Origin: JACJYE01 sp964432875
Lineage (GTDB): Bacteria > Bacteroidota > Bacteroidia > Chitinophagales > Saprospiraceae
Length of the DNA: 64,000 nucleotides
Assembly (NCBI GenBank): GCA_964432875.1
Contig: CAYSPJ010000010.1
Span: 4,093 to 68,092, forward strand
Reading direction: 5' to 3'
Each line of letters starts with the position of its first letter. The stretch's first letter is position 1. Under the pieces are notes generated by a model that ran no database searches, was not told the DNA's origin, and was given only the letters and a program-made list of their open reading frames with translations. A program made the translations under genes and the position numbers. Shown piece after piece: positions 35,167-44,659 of the stretch.

Positions 35167-37023
35167 ATGTCAGAAAAACGCAAAGTATTCCGGATTGGGA
35201 TTGCCATGGCTGGCGCTGTATCTGCTGGTGCATATACGGCGGGGGTCATGGATTATTTGCTGGAGACCCTTTCCAAATGGGAAAACGCTAAAGAGCGCAA
35301 CCAGCAACTAAGCAAAGACGACCCGCGCTATGACCCCTCGGTGCCAGATCATGACGTGATCATTGAAGTCATCGGCGGTTCTTCCGCCGGGGGCATGACA
35401 GCGGCAATTACCGCCTTGTCACTCTTTGAAGGCCTACGCCCGGTGAACAAAGACAACCCTGACAAAGAAGGCAATAAACTCTACGACGCCTGGGTCAGGC
35501 TCAACGATGAATACGGCGACGGCAAACCAACCCTGCTGCAGATGTTCCAAACCGATGACATCTTCGACGAAGACGGGGTGGTTTCCATCCTCAATTCCAA
35601 GCCGATCGATGCCATTGCCCAAAGAGCCGGCAACCTCAGCCGGATCAACAAACTACCAGACTATATCTCACCCAGCCTGGAGGTCATCCTGACCATCACT
35701 AGCCTGCGAGGTATCCCTTTGTCTATCAGTTTTTATGAAGAAGCTAAAAAGCTGCGCAGCATGGGCAAAGAGCCCAAGCCTGCCCATAAGATGAACTTGC
35801 ACAAAGGCATCGCCCACTTCCGCGTACTGCAGGATGGCCAGGGCCTACCCAGCCATATCATCCCTTTGCGGCCCGAATCGGAAGCCGACAAGCAAGCGCT
35901 GCTCGATAGCGCAATCGCCACTGGCTCTTTCCCCTTTGGGCTGGCACCTCGCCAATTGCGCGGCATCCCTACCCCCTACGTCAAATCCATGGTGCAGCGC
36001 ATGTTTGCCAAGTCGGTGCAAGGCAATGAAAGCAAAGGGGAAAAGATCGCTTCCAACAGTCTGAATATCGGAGTAGAAGGCCCTGATTTCAACTTCTTTG
36101 CGGTTGATGGCGGCGCGGTCAACAATGAACCCTTTGGAGAGGTTATCCGGGCGCTGGATGAAAAAGGCATCGACCTGGAAGAAAAGAACTACGCCATCCT
36201 GATGATCGATCCTTTCCCGAATTTTGAGCCGGAAGAGGAAAAATCGCGCGATAGGCCCCCCAAGCTAATTGAGCTCGCGCCCAAGGTGCTCGGCGCTATC
36301 CGCGGCCAGGCGATGATGAAAGAAGGCGACCTCATCGAGGGCCTTTCCGAAAACCACACCCTGCGCATGGTCTTCCCTTCCCGCCGCAACGGGGAGGAGA
36401 ATGACCCTTACCCGATCTGCTGCGGTGCGCTGGGTGGATTTGGCGGCTTTTTTTCCCGAGAATTTCGCGAACATGACTTCGAGCTGGGCCGCCGCAATTG
36501 TCAAAGCTTCCTGCGCAAACATTTCTGCATCCCGCTCGAAAGGGCAGAAACCATGTCCGTTTTTGAAGGCTGGGATGCTGACGACCCGCGCCACCGACGC
36601 TTTTACAGCAAGGACTCCAATGGCTACCCGATTATTCCGGATATGGACTACGACCCCGTCAGATTGGGGGATACCCAATTGGTTTATCCGGAGAAAAAGG
36701 GCATCACCCCAGAAGAAATCTTTGCATTGGAACCCCCACTCTATAACCGCCTCAAAGAAGTACTCATCAATATTGATAAATACGACAAGCCCGAAGTCAC
36801 GCGCGAAACCCGGGATATCAACCGGCAGGTCGAATCGATCATGCGGAAACACTATCGCATTTCTACCTGGAAACAAATACGCAGTGACCTGTTCGGCTAT
36901 AGCGGCAAATTGATGTGGAAGTACATCGGCTCGGCAAAACTAGCAACCATGTTTACTCGGAGTGCTATCCGGAGCATTTTGACGGACTTCAAGAGGCAAG
37001 GCTTATTGAAAGACGACAAGTAA
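35167..37023 (+). CDS. Patatin-like phospholipase
   Basis: 618 residues from the ATG at 35167. The oxyanion region reads G-I-A-M-A-G-A-V-S-A-G-A-Y-T-A-G rather than the classic glycine-rich loop. The nucleophile elbow is G-S-S-A-G (Ser73), and the catalytic Asp lies in V-D-G-G-A-V-N-N-E-P, so the Ser-Asp dyad is complete. Long bacterial form with an extra C-terminal 250 residues rich in charged residues. Cytosolic or membrane-associated lipid acyl hydrolase; no signal peptide. Confidence 0.85.
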   Translation: MSEKRKVFRIGIAMAGAVSAGAYTAGVMDYLLETLSKWENAKERNQQLSKDDPRYDPSVPDHDVIIEVIGGSSAGGMTAAITALSLFEGLRPVNKDNPDKEGNKLYDAWVRLNDEYGDGKPTLLQMFQTDDIFDEDGVVSILNSKPIDAIAQRAGNLSRINKLPDYISPSLEVILTITSLRGIPLSISFYEEAKKLRSMGKEPKPAHKMNLHKGIAHFRVLQDGQGLPSHIIPLRPESEADKQALLDSAIATGSFPFGLAPRQLRGIPTPYVKSMVQRMFAKSVQGNESKGEKIASNSLNIGVEGPDFNFFAVDGGAVNNEPFGEVIRALDEKGIDLEEKNYAILMIDPFPNFEPEEEKSRDRPPKLIELAPKVLGAIRGQAMMKEGDLIEGLSENHTLRMVFPSRRNGEENDPYPICCGALGGFGGFFSREFREHDFELGRRNCQSFLRKHFCIPLERAETMSVFEGWDADDPRHRRFYSKDSNGYPIIPDMDYDPVRLGDTQLVYPEKKGITPEEIFALEPPLYNRLKEVLINIDKYDKPEVTRETRDINRQVESIMRKHYRISTWKQIRSDLFGYSGKLMWKYIGSAKLATMFTRSAIRSILTDFKRQGLLKDDK

Positions 37024-37100
37024 ACGGGTCAAAGTTGAAATAAAACACCCCCCGGTGGGCAATAGAATGTAGCCTTAGCTCATTTTGGTAGAAAAATACT

Positions 37101-37793
37101 ATGATGCGTTTCTTGTTAATGATTGGCGCTTTGGCTTTTGGCACTTCCGTGTTTAGCCAGGCGGAATTTGGCTGGGGCCTGGAAATTCACCCCAATTTCT
37201 CCAACCGCCGGCTTATCGTGCAGCCCTCCGTCTCCAGAGATGATGTAAGAGCGCTGGAAGCCCTGGAGACAGCCCGCCCCTCTTATACGGCCGGCTTGTT
37301 TGCCCAATGGCGGGGCGATCGCGCCGGATTTCAGACCGGCCTGCGCTTTGTGAATACTGGCTACCGCACCATCCGCGCCAATATCGCGCCCGAAGACAAC
37401 CCGCCCCTGGGTGCAGAACAGAAGCGCAATGATTACCAAAATTTCTTTTTGGAAGCTCCGGCTGAAATCTTGTTCTTTCATCAATTAGATGACAAAAACC
37501 ACTTTTTCTTCACGATTGGTTTATCGTTAGCCTACAACTTAGCTAATTATGAGCGTGTCATTTTTTATGATGGCGAATCTCGCCAGCCCCGGCGCGAAAG
37601 CATCGATAAAGGTGATTTTGTCAATCTTCACTACAACTTTCTTTCCGGCATGGGCTGGGAGCACCAATTTAGTGACGGCTTTGCCCTGGTGCTTCAGCCC
37701 ACCTTCCAGTTCTGGCTGAAAAGCCTGCTCCAGGAAGCCGAAGTAAACCGCAACTTGTACTCCATCGGCATCAGGCTGGGGGCTAAGTTTTAG
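37101..37793 (+). CDS. Outer-membrane beta-barrel protein
   Basis: 230 residues. Signal peptide (M-M-R-F-L-L-M-I-G-A-L-A-F-G-T-S-V-F-S-Q). The mature chain alternates aromatic and polar residues in strands ending in aromatic residues (Q-T-G-L-R-F-V-N-T-G-Y, F-F-F-T-I-G-L-S-L-A-Y-N), and the C-terminus is G-I-R-L-G-A-K-F, a typical last strand with terminal Phe. PorT/OmpW-like small barrel; ligand unknown. Confidence 0.75.
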   Translation: MMRFLLMIGALAFGTSVFSQAEFGWGLEIHPNFSNRRLIVQPSVSRDDVRALEALETARPSYTAGLFAQWRGDRAGFQTGLRFVNTGYRTIRANIAPEDNPPLGAEQKRNDYQNFFLEAPAEILFFHQLDDKNHFFFTIGLSLAYNLANYERVIFYDGESRQPRRESIDKGDFVNLHYNFLSGMGWEHQFSDGFALVLQPTFQFWLKSLLQEAEVNRNLYSIGIRLGAKF

Positions 37794-37813
37794 AGCGCTT
37801 CCCTCTGTCTGCC

Positions 37814-39166
37814 TCAATCACACCCCAAGTCCTGCCGGGAGAGGGGGTCGTTATTGGGGAAACACAACCCAGAGAGGGTGCTAGCTGGTTGGTAGCGCAT
37901 CAGGTTGGGGTCGTAGAGCCCCTTTTCCAGGAATGCCGTGATGGCGTCTATTTCCAGCTCGCTCAAACCCAGCGGTTTAAATTCTGGGTCCAAATAGGAA
38001 GCGGAGACGTCAGGGTTCTCCGGAACCCCCGCATTTTTATAGGCGACCACCGCACGGATAGAACGGAAGCTGGCCCCATGCCCATAGAAAGGCGAATCTT
38101 TGAGATTGTATAATTGTGGCACTTTAAACTTATACAAGTCCTCCGGCCGGCCAGTGAACCCTGCGCGGCCGAGGTTTTCGGCGGCATCTACCGGCGTTTT
38201 AAAAGTATCTTCCGGGCAGTCGAATAAATCCTTCATACCTAGCGCGTGAAACGCCATACTGTTCAAGGCAGGCCCGGTATGGCAACTGACACAGCCCGCT
38301 TTGCCGAAGAAAAGCACTGCCCCGGCTTTTTCCAATTCGCTCATAGCTTGCTTATCGCCCTGAAGCCAGCGCTGAAATGGCGCTTGGTTGGATAGCAAAG
38401 TGCGCTCATAAGCAGCGATGGCCAAGCCAGCTGTTTCATTGGTATAACGTTTGTCTAAGGGCCAATCGGGGAAAGCCTGATCGAACCACGGCTTATAGCC
38501 ATAGCCTTCCAGGATAGCTTCATCCACTTTTTGTCCGTGCACCCCCAAGCCGGCAATAGCTTGGGTCTCCAGGCCGTGATAGCCCAAGTGGTTGTTCGCT
38601 TTAGGCGTGCCGGGCGTCCAGGCATATTCCGTCCCGATATTGACACCCCTGGCGCCAAACTGCCCGTTCCATAAGGTGGCGATCTGATAAGCCCCGTTCA
38701 TCGCGGAAGGGGAGCGGATGGGCTGGGCATCCATATTGATGACGCTGTAATCAGCTCTTTTGTAGCGGCCTTCTCCATTGTGCCCAAAGCCTTCTGCACC
38801 CTCGGCCAGGCCTTGTACGCGGCCAGCCTGGAAACCGGCAGAGGCAAAATGGCAGGAAGCACAGGAATAAGTGTTTTTGCCGGCCTCATCTTTAGGGTTC
38901 TGCCCAATGCCTGTTTCGTGAAACAACATCTGCCCCAAGGCGATTTTATCGATTGATAAGAGGTTGCGCGGATCCTGCGGGATGCGGCCTAGATCATCGC
39001 TTTTCGGCAAGCGATAGAAAGCCAGGTCACCAGGAGTGTGTTGCAACAATAGCGCGGTGAGCTCCTCATCAAGAGGGTCTACAAATGGCTCGGGGCTGTC
39101 TTTTTTGCATCCAGCAAAAAACAAAGCGGCCAGGAGCATGAGGGCAAAATAGCGATTGTTTTTCAT
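37814..39166 (-). CDS. Di-haem cytochrome-c peroxidase, lipoprotein
   Basis: 450 residues. Lipoprotein signal (L-A-A-L-F-F-A-G-C). Two haem-binding motifs, C-A-S-C-H near residue 102 and C-V-S-C-H near residue 296, give the CcpA/MauG layout. It would reduce H2O2 to water with electrons from a c-type cytochrome in the periplasm, or oxidise a protein partner as MauG does. Convergent with the barrel gene with 20 nt between stops. Confidence 0.9.
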   Translation of the reverse strand: MKNNRYFALMLLAALFFAGCKKDSPEPFVDPLDEELTALLLQHTPGDLAFYRLPKSDDLGRIPQDPRNLLSIDKIALGQMLFHETGIGQNPKDEAGKNTYSCASCHFASAGFQAGRVQGLAEGAEGFGHNGEGRYKRADYSVINMDAQPIRSPSAMNGAYQIATLWNGQFGARGVNIGTEYAWTPGTPKANNHLGYHGLETQAIAGLGVHGQKVDEAILEGYGYKPWFDQAFPDWPLDKRYTNETAGLAIAAYERTLLSNQAPFQRWLQGDKQAMSELEKAGAVLFFGKAGCVSCHTGPALNSMAFHALGMKDLFDCPEDTFKTPVDAAENLGRAGFTGRPEDLYKFKVPQLYNLKDSPFYGHGASFRSIRAVVAYKNAGVPENPDVSASYLDPEFKPLGLSELEIDAITAFLEKGLYDPNLMRYQPASTLSGLCFPNNDPLSRQDLGCD

Positions 39167-39433
39167 GACTTTAGGATTCTTTTGTTTTACAGGTGCTTAT
39201 TCGCAAAAAGCAAGAACTTCCCATAAGAAAGTAGGGATGGGAGGTTTTTTACAGGGTCATATACGCAACGAATATAAGAAATGTTACAACAGGTGAGCAC
39301 CTCTCGCAAATTTTTATCCTGCCGGACAAGACAATGTACGTACAGCGCCTCCCGATCAGGACTCAAAGGGGACACGGCCGCGCGTTTCAATCCCACTGCG
39401 GCAAGCCGTTATAACGCTATCTTTCACTCGCCT

Positions 39434-40327
39434 TCAATGACGAACAAAAGAACTGGCAACCACTAGCTCTTTAGTGCCATGCCCATAGTCGTAGAAGCCT
39501 TCGCCAGACTTCAGGCCGAGCTTGCCGGCAGTAACCATATTGACCAGCAACGGGCAGGGCGCGTATTTAGGGTTGCCAAAACCATCGTGCAGCACCTTTA
39601 ATATATACAGGCAAACATCCAACCCTATGAAATCTGCCAATTGCAAAGGCCCCATCGGGTGAGCCATGCCCAGCTTCATCACCTCGTCGATTTGCTCCAC
39701 CCCTGCCACGCCCTCAAACAGTGCGAAAATAGCCTCGTTGATCATCGGCATGAGGATGCGGTTGGAGATGAAGCCTGGATAATCATTGACTTCCACTGGC
39801 ACCTTTTCCAATTTTGAAGCCAGGTTCATGATGATCGCAGTCGTCTCGTCAGTAGTCGCGTAGCCACGGATCACCTCTACCAGTTTCATCAGGGGGACGG
39901 GGTTCATGAAGTGCATCCCGATGACCTGACTGGGGCGCTTGGTGGCGGAGGCGATCCGGGTAATCGAAATGGAGGAAGTATTAGAAGCCAGGATAGCGCC
40001 TTTGGGCGCATGCTCATCGATATTGTGAAACAGCTTTAGCTTCAGGTCCATATTTTCAGTGGCGGCTTCCACCACCAGATCAGCCTCTTTGACGCCATCG
40101 GCCAGGCTGGTTGAAATAGAGATACGCCCCAGCGCCGCTTTCATCTCAACTTCAGTGATTTTTTCTTTGGCCAACATACGGCCCAGGTTTTTTTCGATCT
40201 GAGCCATGCCTTTCTCCAGGGCTACATGTGCCACATCGATCATCGTGACGTAATAGCCATGCATGGCGAATACGTGGGCGATGCCGTTGCCCATGGTGCC
40301 TGCTCCAATAACTGCTATATTTCTCAT
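39434..40327 (-). CDS. 3-hydroxybutyryl-CoA dehydrogenase
   Basis: 297 residues. NAD-binding Rossmann start I-A-V-I-G-A-G-T-M-G-N-G-I-A. The 3HCDH signature region has D-Y-P-G-F-I-S-N-R-I-L-M-P and a later G-E-G-F-Y-D-Y. It interconverts acetoacetyl-CoA and 3-hydroxybutyryl-CoA, which fits with the acetoacetyl-CoA synthetase in this window. Divergent from dnaA. Confidence 0.92.
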   Translation of the reverse strand: MRNIAVIGAGTMGNGIAHVFAMHGYYVTMIDVAHVALEKGMAQIEKNLGRMLAKEKITEVEMKAALGRISISTSLADGVKEADLVVEAATENMDLKLKLFHNIDEHAPKGAILASNTSSISITRIASATKRPSQVIGMHFMNPVPLMKLVEVIRGYATTDETTAIIMNLASKLEKVPVEVNDYPGFISNRILMPMINEAIFALFEGVAGVEQIDEVMKLGMAHPMGPLQLADFIGLDVCLYILKVLHDGFGNPKYAPCPLLVNMVTAGKLGLKSGEGFYDYGHGTKELVVASSFVRH

Positions 40328-40822
40328 TGCTTCAGCCTGGTTTGGTTTCGGCAGCGAAGATACAAAACAATCGTTTGTATTCTTAAAATTGCTGGGGTTT
40401 CATTTGGGGGGCACGATAAAAACATTTCATATCTATCTGTTTATCAGAGCGATACAACTTTACCAACATCCAATGAGCTGTTATCCACATGCCATTCCAA
40501 GCCCCCCCTCCCAGAATGCAAATCAACTTCAGCGCAGAAAAGCAGTGCCCGTTAGCTTAGTAAGATACTTACATGGAGGAGCGCAGAAAAAATCCCGAAA
40601 ACTTTTCAACACCCCTTTCATATTTGGATAAATTTCCTCACCTTTGTAGTCCTCCGTAAATGAGTGGGCACAAGACACAACACTTAATAATTTGCGCGAA
40701 AAAAAGCAACAGGCATTTGACAATGCCCTATTGCGGCGCTGCTTTATGTACCCAACTTGCTGATACTCTTGGCTTTTAAAGCCGACTAAATTTTTTTTGT
40801 TAACTACAGCTATCAACTGGGA
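40328..40822. other. Region upstream of dnaA, possible oriC
   Basis: 495 nt without a gene. It contains one perfect DnaA box TTATCCACA (40481-40489), a one-mismatch box in the other direction (TTTGGATAA near 40623), and AT-rich tracts near 40785-40800 just before the dnaA start. Bacteroidota origins are often near dnaA, but two boxes are few, so this is only a candidate. Confidence 0.35.
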
Positions 40823-42286
40823 ATGACTAGAGATCATGCTACAGTCTGGGATAATTGTCTGCAGACGATTCGCAAGAACGTGAACCAACAGAGCTTTAAG
40901 ACCTGGTTTGAGCCAATCAAGCCGGTGCGCCTGGAGCAGAATGCGCTGACCATTCAAGTCCCCAACAAGTTCTTCTACGAATGGTTGGAGGAGCACTACG
41001 TCAACCTCTTGAAGATGACCATCCGGCGTGAGCTGGGTGACAAGGGGCGCCTGGAGTATCATATATTGATGGGCAGCAATGGCAATGGGCATGGTAATGG
41101 GCATGGCCATGCTCAGGCAGCACCTAAATATAACCAGGCCAATGGCAAACAGGAAAGCCAGGACGACAGCGGCTATGTTCCAGGCATGGTAGATTACCAG
41201 GCGATCAAAAACCCATTTGTCATCCCCGGCATCAAAAAGTTCAAAGTCGACCCTCAGCTCAACGCTAATTACTTGTTTGAGAACTATATCGAGGGCGATT
41301 GCAATCGCCTGGCGCGCTCGGCAGGCCAGGCAATCGCCAAGAAACCGGGCGGCACCTCCTTTAACCCCCTGGTCATCTTTGGGGCGGTTGGGCTGGGGAA
41401 AACCCACCTGGCACATGCCATCGGCAACGAAGTGCTGAAGTGCCTGCCCGACAAGGCCGTGCTCTACGTATCTTCCGAAAAATTCACTAACCAGATCATC
41501 CAATCGATCAAAAATAACGCCATCAATGACCTGGTGAATTTCTACCAGCTCATTGACGTGCTCATCGTCGATGACATCCAGTTTTTAGCCAACAAACAGA
41601 AAACTCAGGAGATTTTCTTCCATATCTTCAACCAATTGCACCAAAACGGCAAACAAATCGTACTGACTTCTGACCGCCCCCCCAAAGACCTGGATGGCAT
41701 GGAGGAGCGCCTCATCTCTCGCTTCAAGTGGGGGCTTTCTGCTGATTTACAAGCCCCCGACCTGGAGACTCGCATCGCCATCCTCGAGGCAAAGATGAGC
41801 CAGGAAGGGATCGAAATACCCCAGGATGTAACGGAGTTTATCTGCTACAATATCAAAAACAACATCCGCGAACTGGAAGGCGTGCTGGTCTCGCTGGTTG
41901 CGCAGTCTTCTCTAAACCAACAGGAAATAGACATCGAACTGGCTAAACGGGTCATCCGCAACTTCGTGCGCCAAATCAATAAAGAGATTACGGTAGACTA
42001 CATCCAGAAACTGGTCGCCGAACACTTCGGCTTGGGCGTGGACAAGCTCCAGGGCAAAACCCGCAAGCGCCAGGTGGTCATCGCCCGCCAGTTGTCCATG
42101 TACCTGGCTAAAAACCTGACCGACAAATCGCTCAAAGCCATTGGCGAAATCTTCGGTGGGCGCGACCATAGTACCGTCATCTACTCTTGTAAGACGGTGC
42201 AAGACTTGATGGAGACCGACACCATCTTTAAGGATACGGTATCGGACTTGGAAAAGAAGATCAAGCTCAGCCTGCATGAGCAATAG
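40823..42286 (+). CDS. dnaA: Chromosomal replication initiator protein DnaA
   Basis: 487 residues. Domain I starts W-D-N-C-L-Q-T-I-R-K-N-V, followed by a low-complexity linker rich in G-H-G-N. The AAA+ domain has Walker A G-A-V-G-L-G-K-T-H and Walker B L-I-V-D-D-I-Q-F-L. The C-terminal DNA-binding signature is G-G-R-D-H-S-T-V near residue 450. It binds DnaA boxes and opens the origin. Confidence 0.97.
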   Translation: MTRDHATVWDNCLQTIRKNVNQQSFKTWFEPIKPVRLEQNALTIQVPNKFFYEWLEEHYVNLLKMTIRRELGDKGRLEYHILMGSNGNGHGNGHGHAQAAPKYNQANGKQESQDDSGYVPGMVDYQAIKNPFVIPGIKKFKVDPQLNANYLFENYIEGDCNRLARSAGQAIAKKPGGTSFNPLVIFGAVGLGKTHLAHAIGNEVLKCLPDKAVLYVSSEKFTNQIIQSIKNNAINDLVNFYQLIDVLIVDDIQFLANKQKTQEIFFHIFNQLHQNGKQIVLTSDRPPKDLDGMEERLISRFKWGLSADLQAPDLETRIAILEAKMSQEGIEIPQDVTEFICYNIKNNIRELEGVLVSLVAQSSLNQQEIDIELAKRVIRNFVRQINKEITVDYIQKLVAEHFGLGVDKLQGKTRKRQVVIARQLSMYLAKNLTDKSLKAIGEIFGGRDHSTVIYSCKTVQDLMETDTIFKDTVSDLEKKIKLSLHEQ

Positions 42287-42307
42287 CATCACCAGCAAGA
42301 TTACAGC

Positions 42308-44077
42308 ATGGAGCAGAGCATCGTCTTTATCGCGCTCGGCGTCACGCTAATCCTGTTCGTCTGGGGCAAGCTCCGCTACGATATCGTGGCCATCCTTGCC
42401 CTGGCATTCCTTACCGTTTCAGGTATCGTGCCCGCCGAAAAAGCCTTTGCTGGCTTCGGCCATCCTGCAGTCATCACCGTAGCGGCCATCCTCATCGTCA
42501 GCCGGGCTTTGCAAAACTCTGGCCTGGTAGATGTGCTGGCCCGCTGGGTGGATCAGGTCGGCGGAGGGCGTACCCTACAAATTGGCCTGCTCTGTGCCCT
42601 CGTCACCGTCTCCTCGGCATTCATGAACAACATCGGCGCCCTGGCCATCTTCATGCCCGTGGCGATCCATCTGGCCCGCAAGAACGGCTATTCCCCCTCG
42701 CTAGCCCTCATGCCGATCGCCTTCGCTTCGCTCTTGGGCGGCATGACGACCTTGATTGGCACCCCGCCCAATATCATCATCGCTACTTTCCGAGCTGACG
42801 TGAACGGGGCGCCCTTCAATATGTTCGACTTCAGCCCGGTAGGTTTTATTACAGCCCTGGCGGGCTTGATCTTCATCGTGCTGGCTGGCTGGCGCCTTTT
42901 GCCCCAGCGCCAGGCGCCGAGCGATGCCAAAAACATGTTTGAGATAGACAATTACATCACCGAGGCGATCATTAAGGAGGACTCCAAAATAAAAGGGAAA
43001 ACCATCATCGAGATGCGCGGCATGATTCAAGCCGAGGTGATGGTGTTAGGCATCGTGCGCAACAACCAGCGCATCCATGCGCCTTCCCCCCAGCAAATGT
43101 TAAATGCCGGAGATATTTTGATTTTAGAAGCCGATACTGACGATTTGAAGCATTTCATTGGAGTAGCAAAAGTGGAGCTCGTGGGCAGTCAAAAGCTGCG
43201 TAAAGAGGCCGAAGGTTCAGGCGACATCCAGACGATGGAAGCCATTGTACAGGACAACTCGCCCCTGGTCGGCGAAAATGCCATCAGCATGCAAATCCGC
43301 TCGCGCTACGATGTCAACCTGCTGGCCTTGGCGCGGCGTGGCAGGCAGATTATCCAGCGTATTGGCCATGTGAACTTCAAAGCAGGAGATGTATTGCTGC
43401 TCCAAGGGCGGCGAGCCAATGTCCAGGAAGCCATCAACAGCCTCTACTGCTTACCACTGGCGCAACGAGGCATCAGTATTGGCAAGCCCCGGCGCACGGT
43501 TTTGTCCCTCCTCATCTTCGCTGCCGCCATCCTGGCGGTCATGTCTAACTTGCTGCCGGTCGAGCTGGCTTTTACGCTCGCCGCCACCGTGATGGTTATC
43601 CTCAGGATGATCCCTTTACAGGAGTTGTATGCTAGCATCGATTGGCCCGTTATCGTGCTGCTGGCCGCCATGATACCCGTTGGCATAGCCTTTGAAACCA
43701 GCGGCGGGGCCGATTTAGTGGCTAAACAGGTTTTGGCCTGGGGCCAACAGTACCCCCTATGGGCCGTACTCGGCATTGTGATGCTTTCCACCATGCTGCT
43801 CTCGGCGGTGATCAATAATGCCGCTACTGCCGTATTGATGGCCCCCATCGGCATCCACATTGCGCGCGAGCTGGGCACTTCCTCCGACCCTTTCCTCATG
43901 GCAGTCGCCATCGGCGCATCCTCGGCTTTCCTAACCCCAATCGGCCACCAGTCCAACACCCTGGTCATGGGCCCCGGCGGCTATAAATTCGGCGATTACT
44001 GGCAACTGGGGCTCCCGCTCACCATCATCGTCACCACCATCAGCATCCCATTAATTTTATTTTTCTGGCCACCTTGA
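42308..44077 (+). CDS. SLC13-type permease with two TrkA_C domains
   Basis: 589 residues. N-terminal and C-terminal membrane halves with the SLC13/ArsB pattern (S-A-F-M-N-N-I-G-A-L-A-I-F-M-P and S-A-V-I-N-N-A-A-T-A-V-L-M-A-P) flank two TrkA_C (RCK_C) domains in the middle (I-L-I-L-E-A-D and V-L-L-L-Q-G-R-R). Likely a Na+-coupled dicarboxylate or sulfate transporter; substrate unknown. It begins 21 nt after dnaA and may be cotranscribed with it. Confidence 0.87.
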   Translation: MEQSIVFIALGVTLILFVWGKLRYDIVAILALAFLTVSGIVPAEKAFAGFGHPAVITVAAILIVSRALQNSGLVDVLARWVDQVGGGRTLQIGLLCALVTVSSAFMNNIGALAIFMPVAIHLARKNGYSPSLALMPIAFASLLGGMTTLIGTPPNIIIATFRADVNGAPFNMFDFSPVGFITALAGLIFIVLAGWRLLPQRQAPSDAKNMFEIDNYITEAIIKEDSKIKGKTIIEMRGMIQAEVMVLGIVRNNQRIHAPSPQQMLNAGDILILEADTDDLKHFIGVAKVELVGSQKLRKEAEGSGDIQTMEAIVQDNSPLVGENAISMQIRSRYDVNLLALARRGRQIIQRIGHVNFKAGDVLLLQGRRANVQEAINSLYCLPLAQRGISIGKPRRTVLSLLIFAAAILAVMSNLLPVELAFTLAATVMVILRMIPLQELYASIDWPVIVLLAAMIPVGIAFETSGGADLVAKQVLAWGQQYPLWAVLGIVMLSTMLLSAVINNAATAVLMAPIGIHIARELGTSSDPFLMAVAIGASSAFLTPIGHQSNTLVMGPGGYKFGDYWQLGLPLTIIVTTISIPLILFFWPP

Positions 44078-44090
44078 AATGTTTTTTCTT

Positions 44091-44098
44091 TATCTTTG
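44091..44098 (+). promoter_or_regulatory. -7 box upstream of tRNA-Ser(CGA)
   Basis: TATCTTTG, exact TAnnTTTG, 13 nt upstream of the tRNA. The only nearby TTG is 14 nt away, shorter than usual, so the -33 element is unclear. Confidence 0.45.
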
Positions 44099-44111
44099 TT
44101 GCCACAAAAAT

Positions 44112-44198
44112 GGAGATGTGCCAGAGTGGTTGATCGGGCCGCACTCGAAATGCGGTGTACCCGCAAGGGTACCGGGGGTTCGAATCCCTCCATCTCCG
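44112..44198 (+). tRNA. tRNA-Ser(CGA)
   Basis: 87 nt. Acceptor GGAGATG pairs with CATCTCC, discriminator G. Anticodon stem CCGCA/TGCGG with loop CTCGAAA gives CGA. Long variable arm (GTACCCGCAAGGGTAC) and T-loop TTCGAAT. The following assembly gap starts two nt later and the last 17 nt of the left contig are repeated at the start of the right contig. Confidence 0.94.
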
Positions 44199-44199
44199 C

Positions 44200-44299
44200 N
44201 NNNNNNNNNNNNNNNNNNNNNNNNNNNNNNNNNNNNNNNNNNNNNNNNNNNNNNNNNNNNNNNNNNNNNNNNNNNNNNNNNNNNNNNNNNNNNNNNNNN
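44200..44299. other. Assembly gap (100 N) after tRNA-Ser(CGA)
   Basis: Exactly 100 N. The 17 nt before it (44183-44199) recur immediately after it (44300-44316), so either the contigs simply overlap there or the gap hides one or more tandem tRNA-Ser copies. Confidence 0.9.
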
Positions 44300-44316
44300 A
44301 ATCCCTCCATCTCCGC

Positions 44317-44659
44317 CAAAATACCCGTTTAAAACACTTAAAATCAGCGTTTTACGCGGATTTTTTTTTGAAGTGTGCAGCTTTTTGTGTCTGTTTTGGG
44401 CGATTTTAGTGCGAAAAAGCCCAGCGGGAATGCCGCGGCGCCCTCCAACTCTTGCTAATCTGCCCCTCCCCTGCACACGGATTAGCCGCCCGCCAATCCG
44501 TGCGCATCCGTGAAATCCGTGGCTATACCTTTGGGCGTGCGCAGCGCATGTTGCCGTTGTTTTTTATACCCTCCGTCGAAAATATCACTACGTTCAGCTG
44601 GAAAGCCCTATTTTCGCCATCGAAACATTCACTTTCACTCCTTTAAAACCTGAATCACG
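44317..44659. other. Intergenic region with ATCCGTG repeats
   Basis: About 340 nt without a gene. It contains CACGGATT (44476-44483) as inverted partner of AATCCGTG (44495-44502), then two further direct copies ATCCGTG (44506-44512) and AATCCGTGG (44514-44522). This style of ATCCGTG repeat turns up in intergenic DNA of several Bacteroidota and may be a dispersed element. No function is visible. Confidence 0.55.

Noticed and set aside
40529..41503. Minus-strand frame of 324 codons over the dnaA start
   Set aside because: Antisense to dnaA and crosses its regulatory region; no recognisable protein.
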